From NCBI GenBank assembly GCA_029255685.2, contig CM055320.2, forward strand, positions 49,912,910 through 49,976,909: a stretch of DNA of 64,000 nt. Reading direction: 5' to 3'. Below are positions 23,352 through 35,155 of the stretch, in pieces. A model generated the notes under the pieces. That model was not told where the DNA came from. It saw only the letters and a list, made by a program, of their open reading frames with translations, and did not search any database. The translations under genes and the position numbers were made by a program. Position 1 is the stretch's first letter. The number at the start of each line of letters is the position of its first letter. The stretch comes from Silene conica (Eukaryota > Streptophyta > Magnoliopsida > Caryophyllales > Caryophyllaceae).

Positions 23352-25062
23352 TGTAACACCCCCATTTATTTAAGAGCCTTTAGCAACACATTCTCAATAA
23401 ATAGAGTTGTTACCATCTCGGAATGTCCGAGGTAGTGAATAACAAAGTAAAACAAACCAAAGTACTTTATATAAAAACTGATTAAATTTAAACTTTTGAT
23501 ATTACAATTACTATGCATAAAAAAAAAATACAACTGATAACTCTATGTATGTGATCTAATACTAATTCGGTCCAAGGCATGTCTCTCTCCAAGCCCAAGC
23601 TCCTAATCCATCTGTCTCTGACCTGTAGAATCTACTCCCCATTCCGGATCATCGTATGTGTACACGAATACACTGTCAACCTCGCGGTTGAGTAGGGTAA
23701 CACAATAATTATAATGCAACAGTTAAATGATATGCAAATGCCATGATATGCTCGAGCTCAATCTCATTCTCAAACTCATACCATTGCACCAAGCCATACA
23801 GAACCTCCCGGCAGACTATAATCGGTCGTCACCGAACACCAGCTTAATAGCTGATAAGACACCAGGCCTGGTCTGCAGAACCACCCTGGGCTTTATATCA
23901 GAACAATATCTGATCCATAACTTTCTCAGTAACCAATGCATATGCTATGCTCATGAATGCAATGATATAATTACTCAATCATGTTATCAAATAATGAAAT
24001 ACTCATGCCATTACCAATAATCCACAAAATCCAACCAATTATCATTCTCATATCAATCATACTCAGTATCCATAACACACAGTAACACATCATAGAGTAT
24101 AAGGTCAGTGTATCCTACCTGGATAGCAATATAATCCAATCATGCAGCTAATATCCAATCAGTAGCATCACCCATCCGATACTCAACACCTAATACAATA
24201 ATATACTTAATTACTAACAAATATAATTACACAACCAACATAATATATCAATCATTCCAAATTAATTATATAAATAATATATTACGCATAGCGAGACCGT
24301 ATCAACATTACTACTTCAATTAACTTAAACAACTTGTCCTTATTACTTTTATAACCAAATTCAATTAAATAACGAACGTTGAAAACATTAACGAATTATT
24401 GATAACCGTCACATTTTGTACAAAATTTACTTAACACTTATATAATTAAGTATCACACCAAACCTTTAAATAATAAAATTTAACCTAGCACATTATGCAA
24501 TTATAACAATATTACTAATAATAACAATAGAGATATAATAATAATAACAATAATAATAATAATATTAATAATATTAATATTAATAATAATAACAATAACA
24601 TGTATTAATAATGATAATAATAATATAATCACACAAAGCCCTTGACAAAGACGAGCTAAACAATTAGAACACAACAGCCCAAACACGCCAAAGACGAAAC
24701 AGCAGCTCCTCGAAAATCCCGAACAGCAGCCCCTACACCCTCTTTTCCCGTCACTACTACCACCTGCCTAGCCTCCTACGACCACCACCATTAGCCCTAA
24801 ACTCACCTACGTACTACCAACTACCTTTAGCACACCAGAACCATCACCTGAAGCCGCCACAACCGCCACAAACAGCCGTCCTAACAGGCTACCCACAACC
24901 CGCAAAACAGGGTATTGTTATACCTGCGTAACCACCCTGCGCGAACCACCTGCCACCGCCAGTACCACTGCTCTAACCACCACCTAGCACTACCCTAGAC
25001 ACCTATTACCTTCCACCACTCCCCTGGTGTTAACCACCAGGGCTCGACACCACCACACCCCC
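23352..25062 (-). repeat. Element C LTR3, truncated
   Basis: Follows LTR2 from its start to about 19789, then switches to element B pol after CACACCCCC. The rest (about 1.15 kb) is deleted. Confidence 0.87.
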
Positions 25063-28000
25063 AATATAAGGACGGCTCAGCAGTCAAAGCATCTAACCAA
25101 TCAAAACCACTACCCACCATCTCTAATCTCAACTTCCGGAACTCGGAGCAAAACTCATCGGGCAACACTCGCATAGCACTCATCGAATGAGAAGTCTTGT
25201 GGCTAAGCGCATCTGCAACCACATTGGCCTTACCCTCATGATACAATAACTCAATGTCATAATCCTTAACCAACGACACTGTCGCATATAAAGGTCCTTC
25301 TGGGTGAAAATGTACTTTAGACTCTTATGATCCGTGAAAATGCGACAATGAGATCCAATCAAGTAATGACGCCACATCTTCAAGGCATGAACAACTGCAG
25401 CTAACTCAAGATCATGTGTAGGATAGTTCACCTCGTGAACTCGCAACTGTCTACATGAGTAAGCTATCACCTTACCACTCTGCATCAACACACATCCAAG
25501 CCCTAACTTCGAAGCATCGGAATAAACATCGAAGTCAACTCCAATCTCTGGCAAAGCAAGTACGGGGGCGGAAGTCAACCTAGTCTTCAATTCCTGGAAA
25601 GAACGCTCACACTTGTCGGTCCACACAAACTTAGCTTCCTTCTTCAGTAACTGAGTCATCGGACGAGCTAATCTAGAGAAATCCTCAACAAATCGACGGT
25701 AGTAACCCGCTAAACCAAGGAAACTACGGATCTCTCCCACATCTTTGGGACTCTCCCAATCAACAACGGCCTCAATCTTCGCGGGATCAACCATAACTCC
25801 CTCACTAGATATCACATGTCCAAGAAATGCAACCTTAGAAAGCCAAAACTCACACTTAGAGAACTTCGCGAACCACTTATGTCGACGTAAAATCCCAAGA
25901 ATCAATCTAAGATGCTCGGCATGCTCCTCATCGGTCTTAGAGTAAATGAGGATATCATCAATAAACACCACAACACAAGTGTCAAGATACTCACTAAAGG
26001 TGCGGTTCATCTGATCCATGAAAATAGCAGGTGCATTAGTCAACCCAAAAGGCATAACCACGAACTCAAAATGCCCATATCTGGTACGAAAAGAAGTCTT
26101 CGCAATATCCGCCTCTCTCACTGGAATCTGATGATAACCCGATCGAAGATCAATCTTAGAAAACCTGGAAGCACCTCTCAACTGATCAAACAAGTCATCT
26201 ATCCTAGGCAAAGGATATATGTTCTTCACGGTCACTCGGTTCAAATCTCTATAATCAATGCAAAGTCTCATGGAACCATCTTTCTTCTTAACAAATAAAA
26301 CTGGAGCACCCCACGGAGAAGCACTCGGTCTAATGAATCCTTTCTCGATCATCTCTTCCAATTGTTGCTTCAATTCCTTCAACTCTGGCGGAGCCATACG
26401 GTAAGGCGCCTTAGATATCGGTCTGGTACCTGGAACAAGCTCAATTATAAACTCCACATCTCTCTCTGGCGGTATCCCTGGCAAGTCATCTGGGAAAACA
26501 TCTGGAAACTCACGAACAATGGCTACATCCTCAAGCTTCGGTAGCGATGGCTTTGCAGCTGAAACAACACACAGGAAGGCTTGGCAACCCTTCCTAAGAA
26601 GATGAGATGCTTTCATCGAAGAAATAACACGAACACCCTTTTTAGGGCGAGTTCCCCTATAGGAAACACGAACTCCTGAAGAACTCCTCAAGCAGATTTT
26701 CTGGTCGCGACACTCGAAGCGAGCATGGTATCGCGATAACCAATCCATACCGAGGATAATGTCAAATTCCTCGAGAGGAAATCTCAGTAAGTCCGCTGGA
26801 AATGTGGCTTGACCAATAATAATCGGAACATCCCTATGGGAAGATGAGCAAGAAAATACGTCTCCAGAAGGTAAGAAAATGGAAGTCTCCTCAACCAATG
26901 AAGACTCAAGAGCTAAACGGTCTGCGAACTGAGTCGATATAAATGAAAGAGAAGCTCCAGTATCGAACAAAATAAGGCACTCAGCGCCAAGGACAGAAAA
27001 GATACCAGCCACAATATCTGGATGAGCCTCAGCCTCAGCCCTAGTCATCACGAAGATCTTCCCCTTTGGCTTTCCTCCTCTAGTCGCTGCAGCAGCAGTG
27101 GCAGCCTTGCCAAGAACGGTATCCTTCTCAGGACAATCAAAGGACCTATGCCCAAATCCATTACAAGTATAACACTTATAGGCATTCTTGAAACAGTCAA
27201 AACCCGGATGAAGCGGTTTACCACAACGGCGGCAAATAGTAGAAGCAGTGTCGGTGTGAAAAGTCGTCTTAGCAACCGGAGCAGAGAACCTCTCAAATCG
27301 CTTCTTCTGAGAAGAAGGCGAAGAAGTAGAAGGAGCAAACGGTCTCTTCCCCTGGTAAACTGATCTCTGGTGAGAAGTCACACTGGAAGTAGCAGCTCGG
27401 GTCTCAGCATCTATGGCACGAATAGAACTCTCGGCCCAAATAGCATCATCATATACCTCCACAAAAGAAGTCGAGTCACAACGAACCATACTCTCGATGC
27501 GCGGTCCTAACTTCCCACGGTAGAAGTAGACTCTCTCAGCCTCATCTCTAACCAACCTCGATGCAAAATGTGCAAGCTGGTTGAATCTGTCGGTGAACTC
27601 CTGAACGGACATCTTACCCTGCTTCAAATCCATGAATTCCTTGAGTCGCTGTGATCTAAGCTCCTTATAATAAAACCTCGTCTCGAGCTTATCCTTAAAA
27701 GCCTCCCAATCGAACAAAGGATCAAGAATGAAAGTCGGTCCGGTCAATGCCCACCATCTATCGGCCTCTAGGGTCAAAAAGTGAGTGGCTAGCCGCACTC
27801 TATCCTCTCTAACCACCGAATACATGGTAAAGCTCTTTTCCATCTCACGGAACCACTCCGTAAGAGCTACCGGATCAAACTCGCCTCCATAAGTCTTCAC
27901 GTGGCTCCTGGACATCTGGGATGCTATCCAAGAGAAGCTACCAGGACGATTAGCCGCATTGCCTGGCGGTGGAGGAGGTGGAAAATTCCCTGCTTGCTGT

Positions 28001-28068
28001 CTCTGGTTCTCAAGCAACTGATGAAGTGCTTGCATTATAGTGTTCACAGCAGCCGTGGTTCTCACCAT
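25063..28068 (-). pseudogene. gag-pol: Element B gag-pol polyprotein, 3'-truncated
   Basis: ATG 28068. One open frame runs about 930 codons. In order it has gag capsid ([24 protein letters not shown]) and two zinc knuckles ([14 protein letters not shown], which has 5 residues between Cys2 and His, and [14 protein letters not shown]). Protease with [10 protein letters not shown], reverse transcriptase with the [10 protein letters not shown] catalytic motif, and the start of RNase H ([17 protein letters not shown]) follow. A frameshift near 25280 moves the frame to [20 protein letters not shown]. The ORF then meets element C at 25062 within the linker before integrase. Integrase and any chromodomain are lost. 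Catalytic residues visible in protease and RT are intact, so decay is mainly by deletion. Lineage looks Tekay/chromovirus-like from RT and gag. Confidence 0.88.
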
Positions 28069-28234
28069 CCTTCAAAAGAGAGAACAAGTGTTAACTTAGC
28101 AATTAGCATTCACAAATAGACTACAATATAAATCCTTAGATCTACCCATCTCTCATTCATTATTTTTTTATTTGGTCAAGTTAAGGTTGGGGGTCACATG
28201 AGTGCGTCGGGAGCAATAATGCTCTGATACCAAC
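28069..28234 (-). other. Element B 5' leader with primer-binding site
   Basis: Short leader between LTR and gag. Primer site complement GCTCTGATACCA at 28221-28232 (tRNA-Met type). Confidence 0.85.
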
Positions 28235-29035
28235 TGTAAAACCGCTCGCGAAAGCGGAAAATTAAAACATACAAAGTACTAAAAATGCAACGGAATTTAA
28301 ACTTTTTAAACATAAACAACATGCGAGAAGAATTAAACTGAAACGAAAACTGAAAACTGATATAAACAAAATAGATATGTATAACAATTCTAAGTACTTA
28401 AACCAAAATAAATACAAAACCTGGGATGGAACATCCCTACAGGCACCAAAAGATAACTGTATCAAAAACTAAGAGTCTAGCTAATCGATAAATGTGTAAG
28501 TCATATGATGAAAGGATCATCACTCGCTAGCTCGCTAGCTCTCAAATGAACCACGATCCAACCTGTATGTACCTACATACATGAAAACATGTACGCCACA
28601 ATCAGTGGGGAGTGACTAGAGTTCTCCTACCCACCTTTTGTAACGACACGTAACAAGTAAAGCAATACAGAATACTCCAACATATATAAACATGTGAAGC
28701 ATAACAATATCTCAATAACTGATCATCAACTATCATGCAAACTCTAGTGCACGGCTCTCAACCAACTTCATAAACCATTTGGAAGGAGAGCCGGTTTCCC
28801 TACTGGTTGCCCAGTCAGGGGGTCTTTCAGTCCAACTATTTATGAAACCGATCCAAGAGTCATCCAATGCCTTGGATGAACAATTTATAACTCAAGCAAT
28901 ACATTCATTAACTTCATCATGCATATCTGACACTATACCAAACTCTAGGCAAGCAGATATAAACATCAAGTAAAGAGGTTAAGCGGTCAACTTAAGACAT
29001 AAACTACATACCAATTATTCAGCAAGTAAAAAGGT

Positions 29036-29550
29036 TCAGAGGCGACATCTTAACGCATAACCTAGATACCAAGTTCACAATATCAAGCAAGGACTCAGAG
29101 GCGAAAACTCAACGCATGGACCGGCTATCAATAAGATACTAGACTCAGAGGCGAAAACTCAACGCATGGACTAGCACTCAATTCACAATCACAAGTAAGG
29201 AACTCGGAGGCGAGAACTTAACGCATGTTCCCCTACTACATCACAAGGTACTAAACTTAGAGACGAAAACTCAACGCATGTTCTAGCACCAAACACCTGC
29301 ACTCCGGGTAAGGTATGACAACCTGACTGCCCCGTCGTGCAGTTGCTCTACTTGTCAGACTCAGAGGCCAGCTTAAGGCATGTCCTGACGCGATCACTCA
29401 AACATGTCTGGACTCATAGGCGAAAACTCAACGCATGTCCCAGACATGACAAACAAACACATATAGGGCTTAGGGGCCAACTTAAGGCATATCCCCATAT
29501 ATGACAAACAACTCACGTATTAAGTTCAGAGTCCAGCTTAATGCATAACT
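29036..29550 (-). repeat. Imperfect tandem repeat with an AACTCAACGCATG core (B 5' LTR)
   Basis: Successive units carrying AGAGGCGAAAACTCAACGCA or decayed versions (GGCCAACTTAAGGCAT) recur about every 50-70 bp, becoming more divergent to the right. Confidence 0.75.
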
Positions 29551-29857
29551 TAATACGCAACAAAGCAATATCATCAAAGTCTATGAACTAATCTATAGTT
29601 CTACTTTCTTAACTTCTAATCAACACTTAATTGACCCCAGGAACTTAGTTGAGGGAGAGCCGGTTTCCCATTCGGTTACCCGACCGGGGGGTCTCTATCC
29701 TATCTCCATTCCCGAACCCAATATAGTGTCGCCCATCCTCCGGGGACCTCAGATACATATCAAAGTTACAAGGAACGAGTTTCAATCAAAACTGATTAAC
29801 CGTTTAAAAGTTACGAACGAATTACGAATTCGAAACAAAAATAAGCTACAGGGATCC

Positions 29858-30229
29858 CCAGCCGGTCGGCAGGCAGCCGGCCTACCGGCTGGTGATCCAT
29901 CTCAGCCTTCGTTTGCTTAAACGAGAAAACAGCCCCAAAGGACTCCCAGCCGGTCGGCAGGCAGCCGGCCTACCGGCTGGGAACCCAATCCCAACTTACG
30001 AAATTTCTCAAATGAGGCCACCAGCCGGTTGGCAGGCAGCCGGCCTACCGGCTGGCAACCCCAAAGACTATTTTTCAAACTTTCGCAAAAGACTACAATG
30101 CACTCCCAGCCGGCTGGCAGGCGGCCGGTCTGCCGGCTGGGCACCATAATACTACGAAGTTCAAGTCTCGCAAAACAACCAAGAAGCCTTCCCAGCCGGT
30201 CGACCGGCGGCCGGTCGGTCGACCGGCTC
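29858..30229 (-). repeat. Five CCAGCCGG...CCGGCTGG palindromic cassettes
   Basis: Cassettes at 29858-29892, 29946-29980, 30021-30055, 30106-30140 and 30192-30229, starting 75-88 bp apart. Each is about 35 bp with inverted ends CCAGCCGG and CCGGCTGG and a GC-rich centre containing a second AGCCGG or GGCCGG. The fifth has GGTCGACC twice and the exact 12-mer GGTCGGTCGACC at 30213-30224. Confidence 0.88.
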
Positions 30230-31186
30230 AGAGAGCCTGTTCGCCAAAATCGCGTTTTCCAGCTATTTCAAAACTCATAAAATCGATACCAAATCTTATG
30301 AATCGCAACATGTAAAGTTTACCCAACATCACAAATCACTCAATAACACTAACTAACAGCAAATCAACCCATAACAATCCTCAATACGATTATATAATGT
30401 ATCCGTCGCAAAACATAAAATTCAGAAATCAAACCATTACTCATATGAACATCAAGCAAACATATAATCCTCAAGTAAGGTCATTCCTAACATGTTAATA
30501 AGTTCATTAACCATCAATCTTAAACAAAAATCAGAAACAATAACAAGAACACATCAAAACTTGCTATTTTAACAAAAAGGCCGAGTTACTCGTAATCGTC
30601 ACCTCAAATGCAATCCGGCTCAAAGATCCTCCTCTAAGATGAAGCTATCCACTTCCGGGTCGTCTAAGCCCACACCTACATCACGAAAAACAAGTTTAAC
30701 GGACCGAAATACGGTTTTAGGAAAAACAACCTATTTTTCGAAGTGAAGGATTTGAAAAACGAAAGTGATAGATGGCTTGCAAATTTGATGAGGATTCCGA
30801 AAATGTTATTATTACCTTGATTTGATGAACGGATGATGAAGAAATAAGCAAAAGAAGATGAATTTCTATGGAGGTGTTGTGAGGAAGTGTTTTACAGTGT
30901 TATAGTTTTTGAAATGTCAATTATGTCGACATAAGGGTTTAAGAGGGTTTTAAGAGTTGTCCTTTCCGTTTTAAATGAAACGGGTTTGGATAACTTGAAC
31001 GGGTTTTTAGATGTGAACTTAAGTTTATCAAGTTTGTATTCGTCTTAAGGACTTAAGGTTCTTAAGACGGATCTTACTTTTTATTTAAAATACCTTTCGA
31101 TAATTTATTAAAATATTATTTTATTACTTAAAATAATTAAAAACCTTTAAAATACATTTTACGAAAATACGGGATGTTACACGACC

Positions 31187-32360
31187 GACCTCTGCGCGGA
31201 TCAGAAGCTTTTCGGAAATTCCATAAGAAGTGTTAGAGTCTTTAGAAAACTCTATTTTTCCGCCTACTTAAGTAAATTAGGAGATTAGGGTTTAAGAATT
31301 CAGTCATATAATTCAGTTTATAATCTTCTATCTACCATGATCAAGTCCCTAATTCTAGTTTTCATCTTTAATTTGTAACCTTTCAATAATTCTCAACACT
31401 TTTAGTTTGTTCTTCAATCTTTCAACATTCATCAATAAAGTTTGTTCTTTTTCTGCCTTAATCCTATTTCCGGTAATTACTCTCTCAATTTAAGTTTTAT
31501 TATTGTTCTTATAATTACTTGTATTCGGTTAAGATAGAATCCCAAGCCTTATTATAGATTGCATGTTTAGATTGTCATTCATTATGTTTTCCATGTTTAT
31601 TCCCGTTTTCATCGTTGTTTTAGTAATTATGAGTAGCTAAATTCATATGTTAGGATGTAGGGGATGAATATGCATAGGTAGTATAAGTGCCGAGACCAAC
31701 CTGTAGCAGGGCCGTGGTCGACCGAGGCTGTGGTCGGCCGACTGGGCTAGCTGGTCGGTCGACCCACTCGCGTTCGTATTCTGTTTTGTTTTAATTCATA
31801 GACCATAATGACCTACAATGAGACTGAAAGGAGACTTGTAGGATGTTAGTAATGACCGACCCAAGATTGAGAGATACGGGAAGGGCATTGGTTTATACCT
31901 TAAGACGGCTAGGTTACTCAAGACTGAAAGGTATGTGACCTAGAGTTTAGGAATCACCCTTATTGTTGACACCCAATAATTGTGAGACCTAGGAACTAAT
32001 ACCATAGGCCGAAAGGAGCTATTAGGTACCATAGACCGATAGGATATGTTACACCCCTTACGCGACTACAATACATGTTGACCTTAGGATTTATATTACC
32101 TTAGCTATTTATTACCCAAACATCCTAGAATCTCTTTTAATATAGTTTTTAATCTCATCTTTATTTTCTTGTTTTATTTTTATCTTTGTCTTAGACTTAG
32201 CAAACAATCAATCAAACCCCAAAAAATTGTTACTTTAAACATTAAACATCAAACAATAAACATTCCCCACCTCCTTGTGGTTCGACCCTGACTTTCACTA
32301 TCTATTGTTAAAGTTAGGAATTATAAATTTTATCTTTGGTACCCTCAACGACGGGCATCA
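31187..32360 (+). repeat. Element A 3' LTR, second part
   Basis: Resumes the LTR after B. Compared with the 5' LTR, 25 bp are missing at 31716-31723, where the first of two paired boxes has collapsed into one GGTCGACC. The pair at 31732-31764 is intact. Confidence 0.9.
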
Positions 32361-32418
32361 GAGAGTATGGTGGAGCTTGTTTCTTGTTGTGGGAACGGGT
32401 TGCACGAGATGGCGGCAT
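32361..32418 (-). pseudogene. Element G post-pol ORF, start
   Basis: In-frame ATG at 32418 (MPPSRATRSHNKKQAPPYS), with another in-frame ATG upstream at 32610. The reading frame runs into the GAGAG target site of A and resumes in frame at 3420. Confidence 0.6.
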
Positions 32419-32936
32419 GGTGTTTGGTGGTGAAAGGTGGTATTTGGTTGGAATTTTTATGGAGGTTTGTGGTAATAAATTTGGAGGTTTTTGGGTTGAA
32501 TTTTTGGTGATGGATTGTGGAGACGGTAATAATGGAGGGTAGTGAGGTAAGTAGAGGGAGTGGTTATGGTAAATGTGAGTAGTTGGGTAATAGTGTCGGG
32601 GTAGGGGCACGTGGCGTATGAAGAGGAGGATAGTAGGGTTAGTGGGTCAGGCTGTTTCGTGTATGGTAAGCTTAGGTTGTTTTCCTTTTTTTTTTTAATA
32701 ATATGTTAATATTAATATGTATACGTAAATATTGTAAGGTGAATTGTAATATGTGTCGTATAATTATTGTGATATTCGGTTGTGCACATACGTACATGAA
32801 TTAAATAATTTAATTGTGTTCACATAATTAATCATCGAATAAACACATACACATGCAACGGAGTATACGGACACAGTCATATAATCTCATCTTAACCGTA
32901 GTCAATCATTGGGTTATTTTTGCTTTTAAGATTTGA
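32419..32936 (-). other. Element G spacer between pol and the post-pol ORF
   Basis: No domain recognised. AT-rich at 32690-32900. An open frame from 32610 could extend the post-pol ORF. Confidence 0.5.
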
Positions 32937-33833
32937 TTAGGTGCCACCGATTAAACCAATTTCCAATCGCAAAGTCTCAAAACGTTCTCTAGCCAATGGT
33001 TTAGTGAAGATATTTGCCCATTGTTTTTCCGTACTACAAAATACCAATTTTATATTTTTCTTTTCAACATGGTCTCGTAGAAAATGGTGTCTTATTTCAA
33101 TATGTTTAGTTCTCGAGTGTTGGGCTGTGTTTTTAGATATAATAATAGCACTCGTATTATCACATAAAATAGGCACACATCCTACATCAATACCATAATC
33201 ATGTAATTGTTGCTTTAACCATAAAAGTGGAGAACATACCATTGCGGCTGCAATATATTCTGTTTCGGCAGTTGAGAGAGCGACATAATTTTGTTTCTTG
33301 GATCTCCAAGATATTATAAACGGGCCTACAAAGGTAGCAAGCCCCGAAGTACTTTTTCTGTCTAATGAACATCCTGCATAATCCGCATCTGAATATCCTA
33401 CTAGGTTAAAGTTACAGTCCATAGGATACCATAAGTATAACTTTGATGTTCCGATTAGGTATCTTAATATTCTCTTAACCGCAATCATATGCGATTCTTT
33501 TGGTGCAGATTGGAATCTCGCACATACGCAGACACTAAAAATTATATCTGGACGACTTGCAGTAAGATAAAGAAGTGAGCCAATCATACCTCGGTAAGTT
33601 GTTTCGTCTACAGACTTACCATCTACGTCTTTGGTTAGCTTCTTATCTGTGACCATTGGAGTAGGCATTGCATGAGCGGTTTCCATGCCGAATTTCTTTA
33701 GCAGTTCTTTGACGTATTTTTGTTGATGAACTTTGATTCCTTCTTCAGTTTGTTGAATTTGAAGTCTAAGGAAGAATTTTAGTTCTCCCATCATACTTAT
33801 CTCGAATTCAGAAGTCGTCAACTCAGAGAAGTA
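32937..33833 (-). pseudogene. Element G pol, 3' part: end of reverse transcriptase and RNase H
   Basis: Continues pol after insertion F. Copia RT tail (GELKFFLRLQIQQ, Gly to Arg in the usual FFLGLQ) is followed by the conserved MIGSLLYLTASRPDI block. RNase H shows SDADYAG, DRKSTSG, ALSTAETEYIAA, CDNTSA and RTKHIEIRHHFLRD. The ORF ends GLIGGT at 32937. The open frame is uninterrupted in this part. Separated from the rest of RT (51564 and above) by F, D and E, with TSD AAGTA. Confidence 0.9.
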
Positions 33834-33941
33834 TGACACGGCTGTCGCAGCCCTATCAAAAATAGACCAACTGGTCCCAAACTAATGTAGTAGAGGCAGT
33901 CGGGTATCGAATCCACAGGGAGAAGAGAATTCTAAAAGTTC

Positions 33942-35155
33942 TGTAACACCCCCATTTACCTAGGAGCCTTGACTAGGCCTTCCGGGGTAAATAGGACTGT
34001 TACCATCCTGGATAAACCAGGGTAGTAGATAGTCATAGTGAAAGATAAACAGTACATTAAATATAAAAGACTAAACTGTAAACGGTTACAAAACAAAGTC
34101 CAACATAAGTTCAATACAACTGGAATAAAACAGGTGAAGACTATAAAAGAGACTAAGTTATCTAAACTAGGTCGGTCCAATCCATGTCTCTCCTCCATGC
34201 CCAAGTCCTAGTCCATCTGTCTCTGACCTGAAAGATCTACTCCCCATTCCGGATTATTGTAGGTGAACACGAATACACTGTCAACCTCGCGGTTGAGTAG
34301 GATAACACAATAATGTAATAAGAAACAATGTAATAAGTAAATGCCATAACCATGCTGAGCTCACTCGCAACCCGAAACACCAATCATAACCCGAAACACC
34401 AAGCCATACCGAACCTCCCGGCAGACTATAATCGACCGTCGTCGAATACCAGCATAAAGCTGAAGACACCAGGCCTGGCCTGCAGACCACCCTGGGCTTT
34501 ATATCAAATAATATCTGTCACCTCCCTCTCAATAATGCAATTAACATGCTTATGAATACAATATTAAACAACTAACACTTGAACACCAATCACATATAAA
34601 TCATGCTTGCACTCATAATACACATTATAAACATCCATTCATTTCACATCATAGAATATAGTACAGTGTATCCTACCTGGAATAGCAGTCCGAAAACAAG
34701 CAACACCGTCTAGAAATACTCCACTTCGAATTCCGTTCCTATAATTATTACTTAGTATTAAATTCTATTCATGCAATCAACTAATTATAAACTGACTAAC
34801 CATTGACTTACCAACGACATAATACTTATTAAATATAGTACTTACTAAAAATAGCATTCAACGTAAAACAATTATTACTAATTAATTAGAACTTACTAAT
34901 TATAGACTTGCCAAAAATAGCTTATGAACAATTAATCGATTATTCGTAATCAATATCTTAACAATATAAATAATTATGAATAAGCTAAATAACAATATCA
35001 TACTAATTGTCAAGACATGAATAATACACTAATACTATAGTATGACTAACATATCATTACTCCAAACCCAAAATGTCACCCTTAAAAAAAACATAAACAA
35101 CCACTAAATAATAATTAAAGAAGGTAATAATAATAATCATAATAATAATAATAAT
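33942..35155 (-). repeat. Element D 3' LTR, first part
   Basis: Matches 48016-49226. Ends in an ATA/AAT microsatellite where E inserted. Confidence 0.9.

Larger units (their letters stand above)
12438..25062 (-). mobile_element. Element C: LARD-like non-autonomous gypsy relative, three LTR copies, both outer ones incomplete
   Basis: Structure left to right: LTR1 truncated (12438-17196, containing the CACTA), leader remnant with primer site (17197-18062), complete LTR2 (18063-20941), non-coding interior (20942-23351), LTR3 truncated (23352-25062). Primer sites match tRNA-Met. The PPT region, the GAACTTCGTCCCGAAGTTCACC-like sequence beside it and the leader resemble element D, so C is probably a non-coding relative of D-type Tekay elements. 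Only the left end retains an intact TGTAACACC terminus. Confidence 0.82.
11410..31181 (-). mobile_element. Element B: Ty3-gypsy retrotransposon (Tekay-like), internally deleted
   Basis: Begins TGTAAAACCCC, ends GATGTTACA. TSD CGACC at 11405-11409 and 31182-31186. The 5' LTR (28235-31181) is complete. A tRNA-Met primer site is at 28221-28232 and gag-pol starts at 28068. The 3' LTR survives only as 11410-12437. The rest of that LTR, the polypurine tract, integrase and the end of RNase H are missing, because element C lies at 12438 and a deletion junction at 25062 joins C directly to pol. Confidence 0.88.
28235..31181 (-). repeat. Element B 5' LTR
   Basis: 2947 bp, TGTAAAACC...GATGTTACA. Contains a tandem array at 29036-29550 and five CCAGCCGG cassettes at 29858-30229. 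No ORF of note. Confidence 0.9.
3421..32360 (+). mobile_element. Element A: non-autonomous Athila-like Ty3-gypsy retrotransposon (gag-protease only)
   Basis: Starts TGATGCGTGTC and ends GACGGGCATCA, flanked by the 5-bp TSD GAGAG at 3416-3420 and 32361-32365. The 5' LTR is 3421-4998. The 3' LTR is 11031-11409 plus 31187-32360, split by element B. Internal sequence 4999-11030 has an Athila-type tRNA-Asp primer site, gag with a zinc knuckle, a retropepsin with the Athila-typical Asp-Leu-Gly motif, a long 3' UTR and a polypurine tract. No reverse transcriptase, RNase H or integrase is present, so it would need enzymes from a relative. LTR copies are similar by eye, so it is much younger than G. 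Confidence 0.9.

Noticed and set aside
25745-27363. Plus-strand ORFs across element B pol, and similar ones across D pol
   Set aside because: Shadows of the minus-strand gag-pol frames.
29892-30280. Short open frames over the CCAGCCGG cassettes (Gly/Arg/Pro/Ala-rich peptides)
   Set aside because: They arise from repeats in several frames on both strands within an LTR; no gene evidence.
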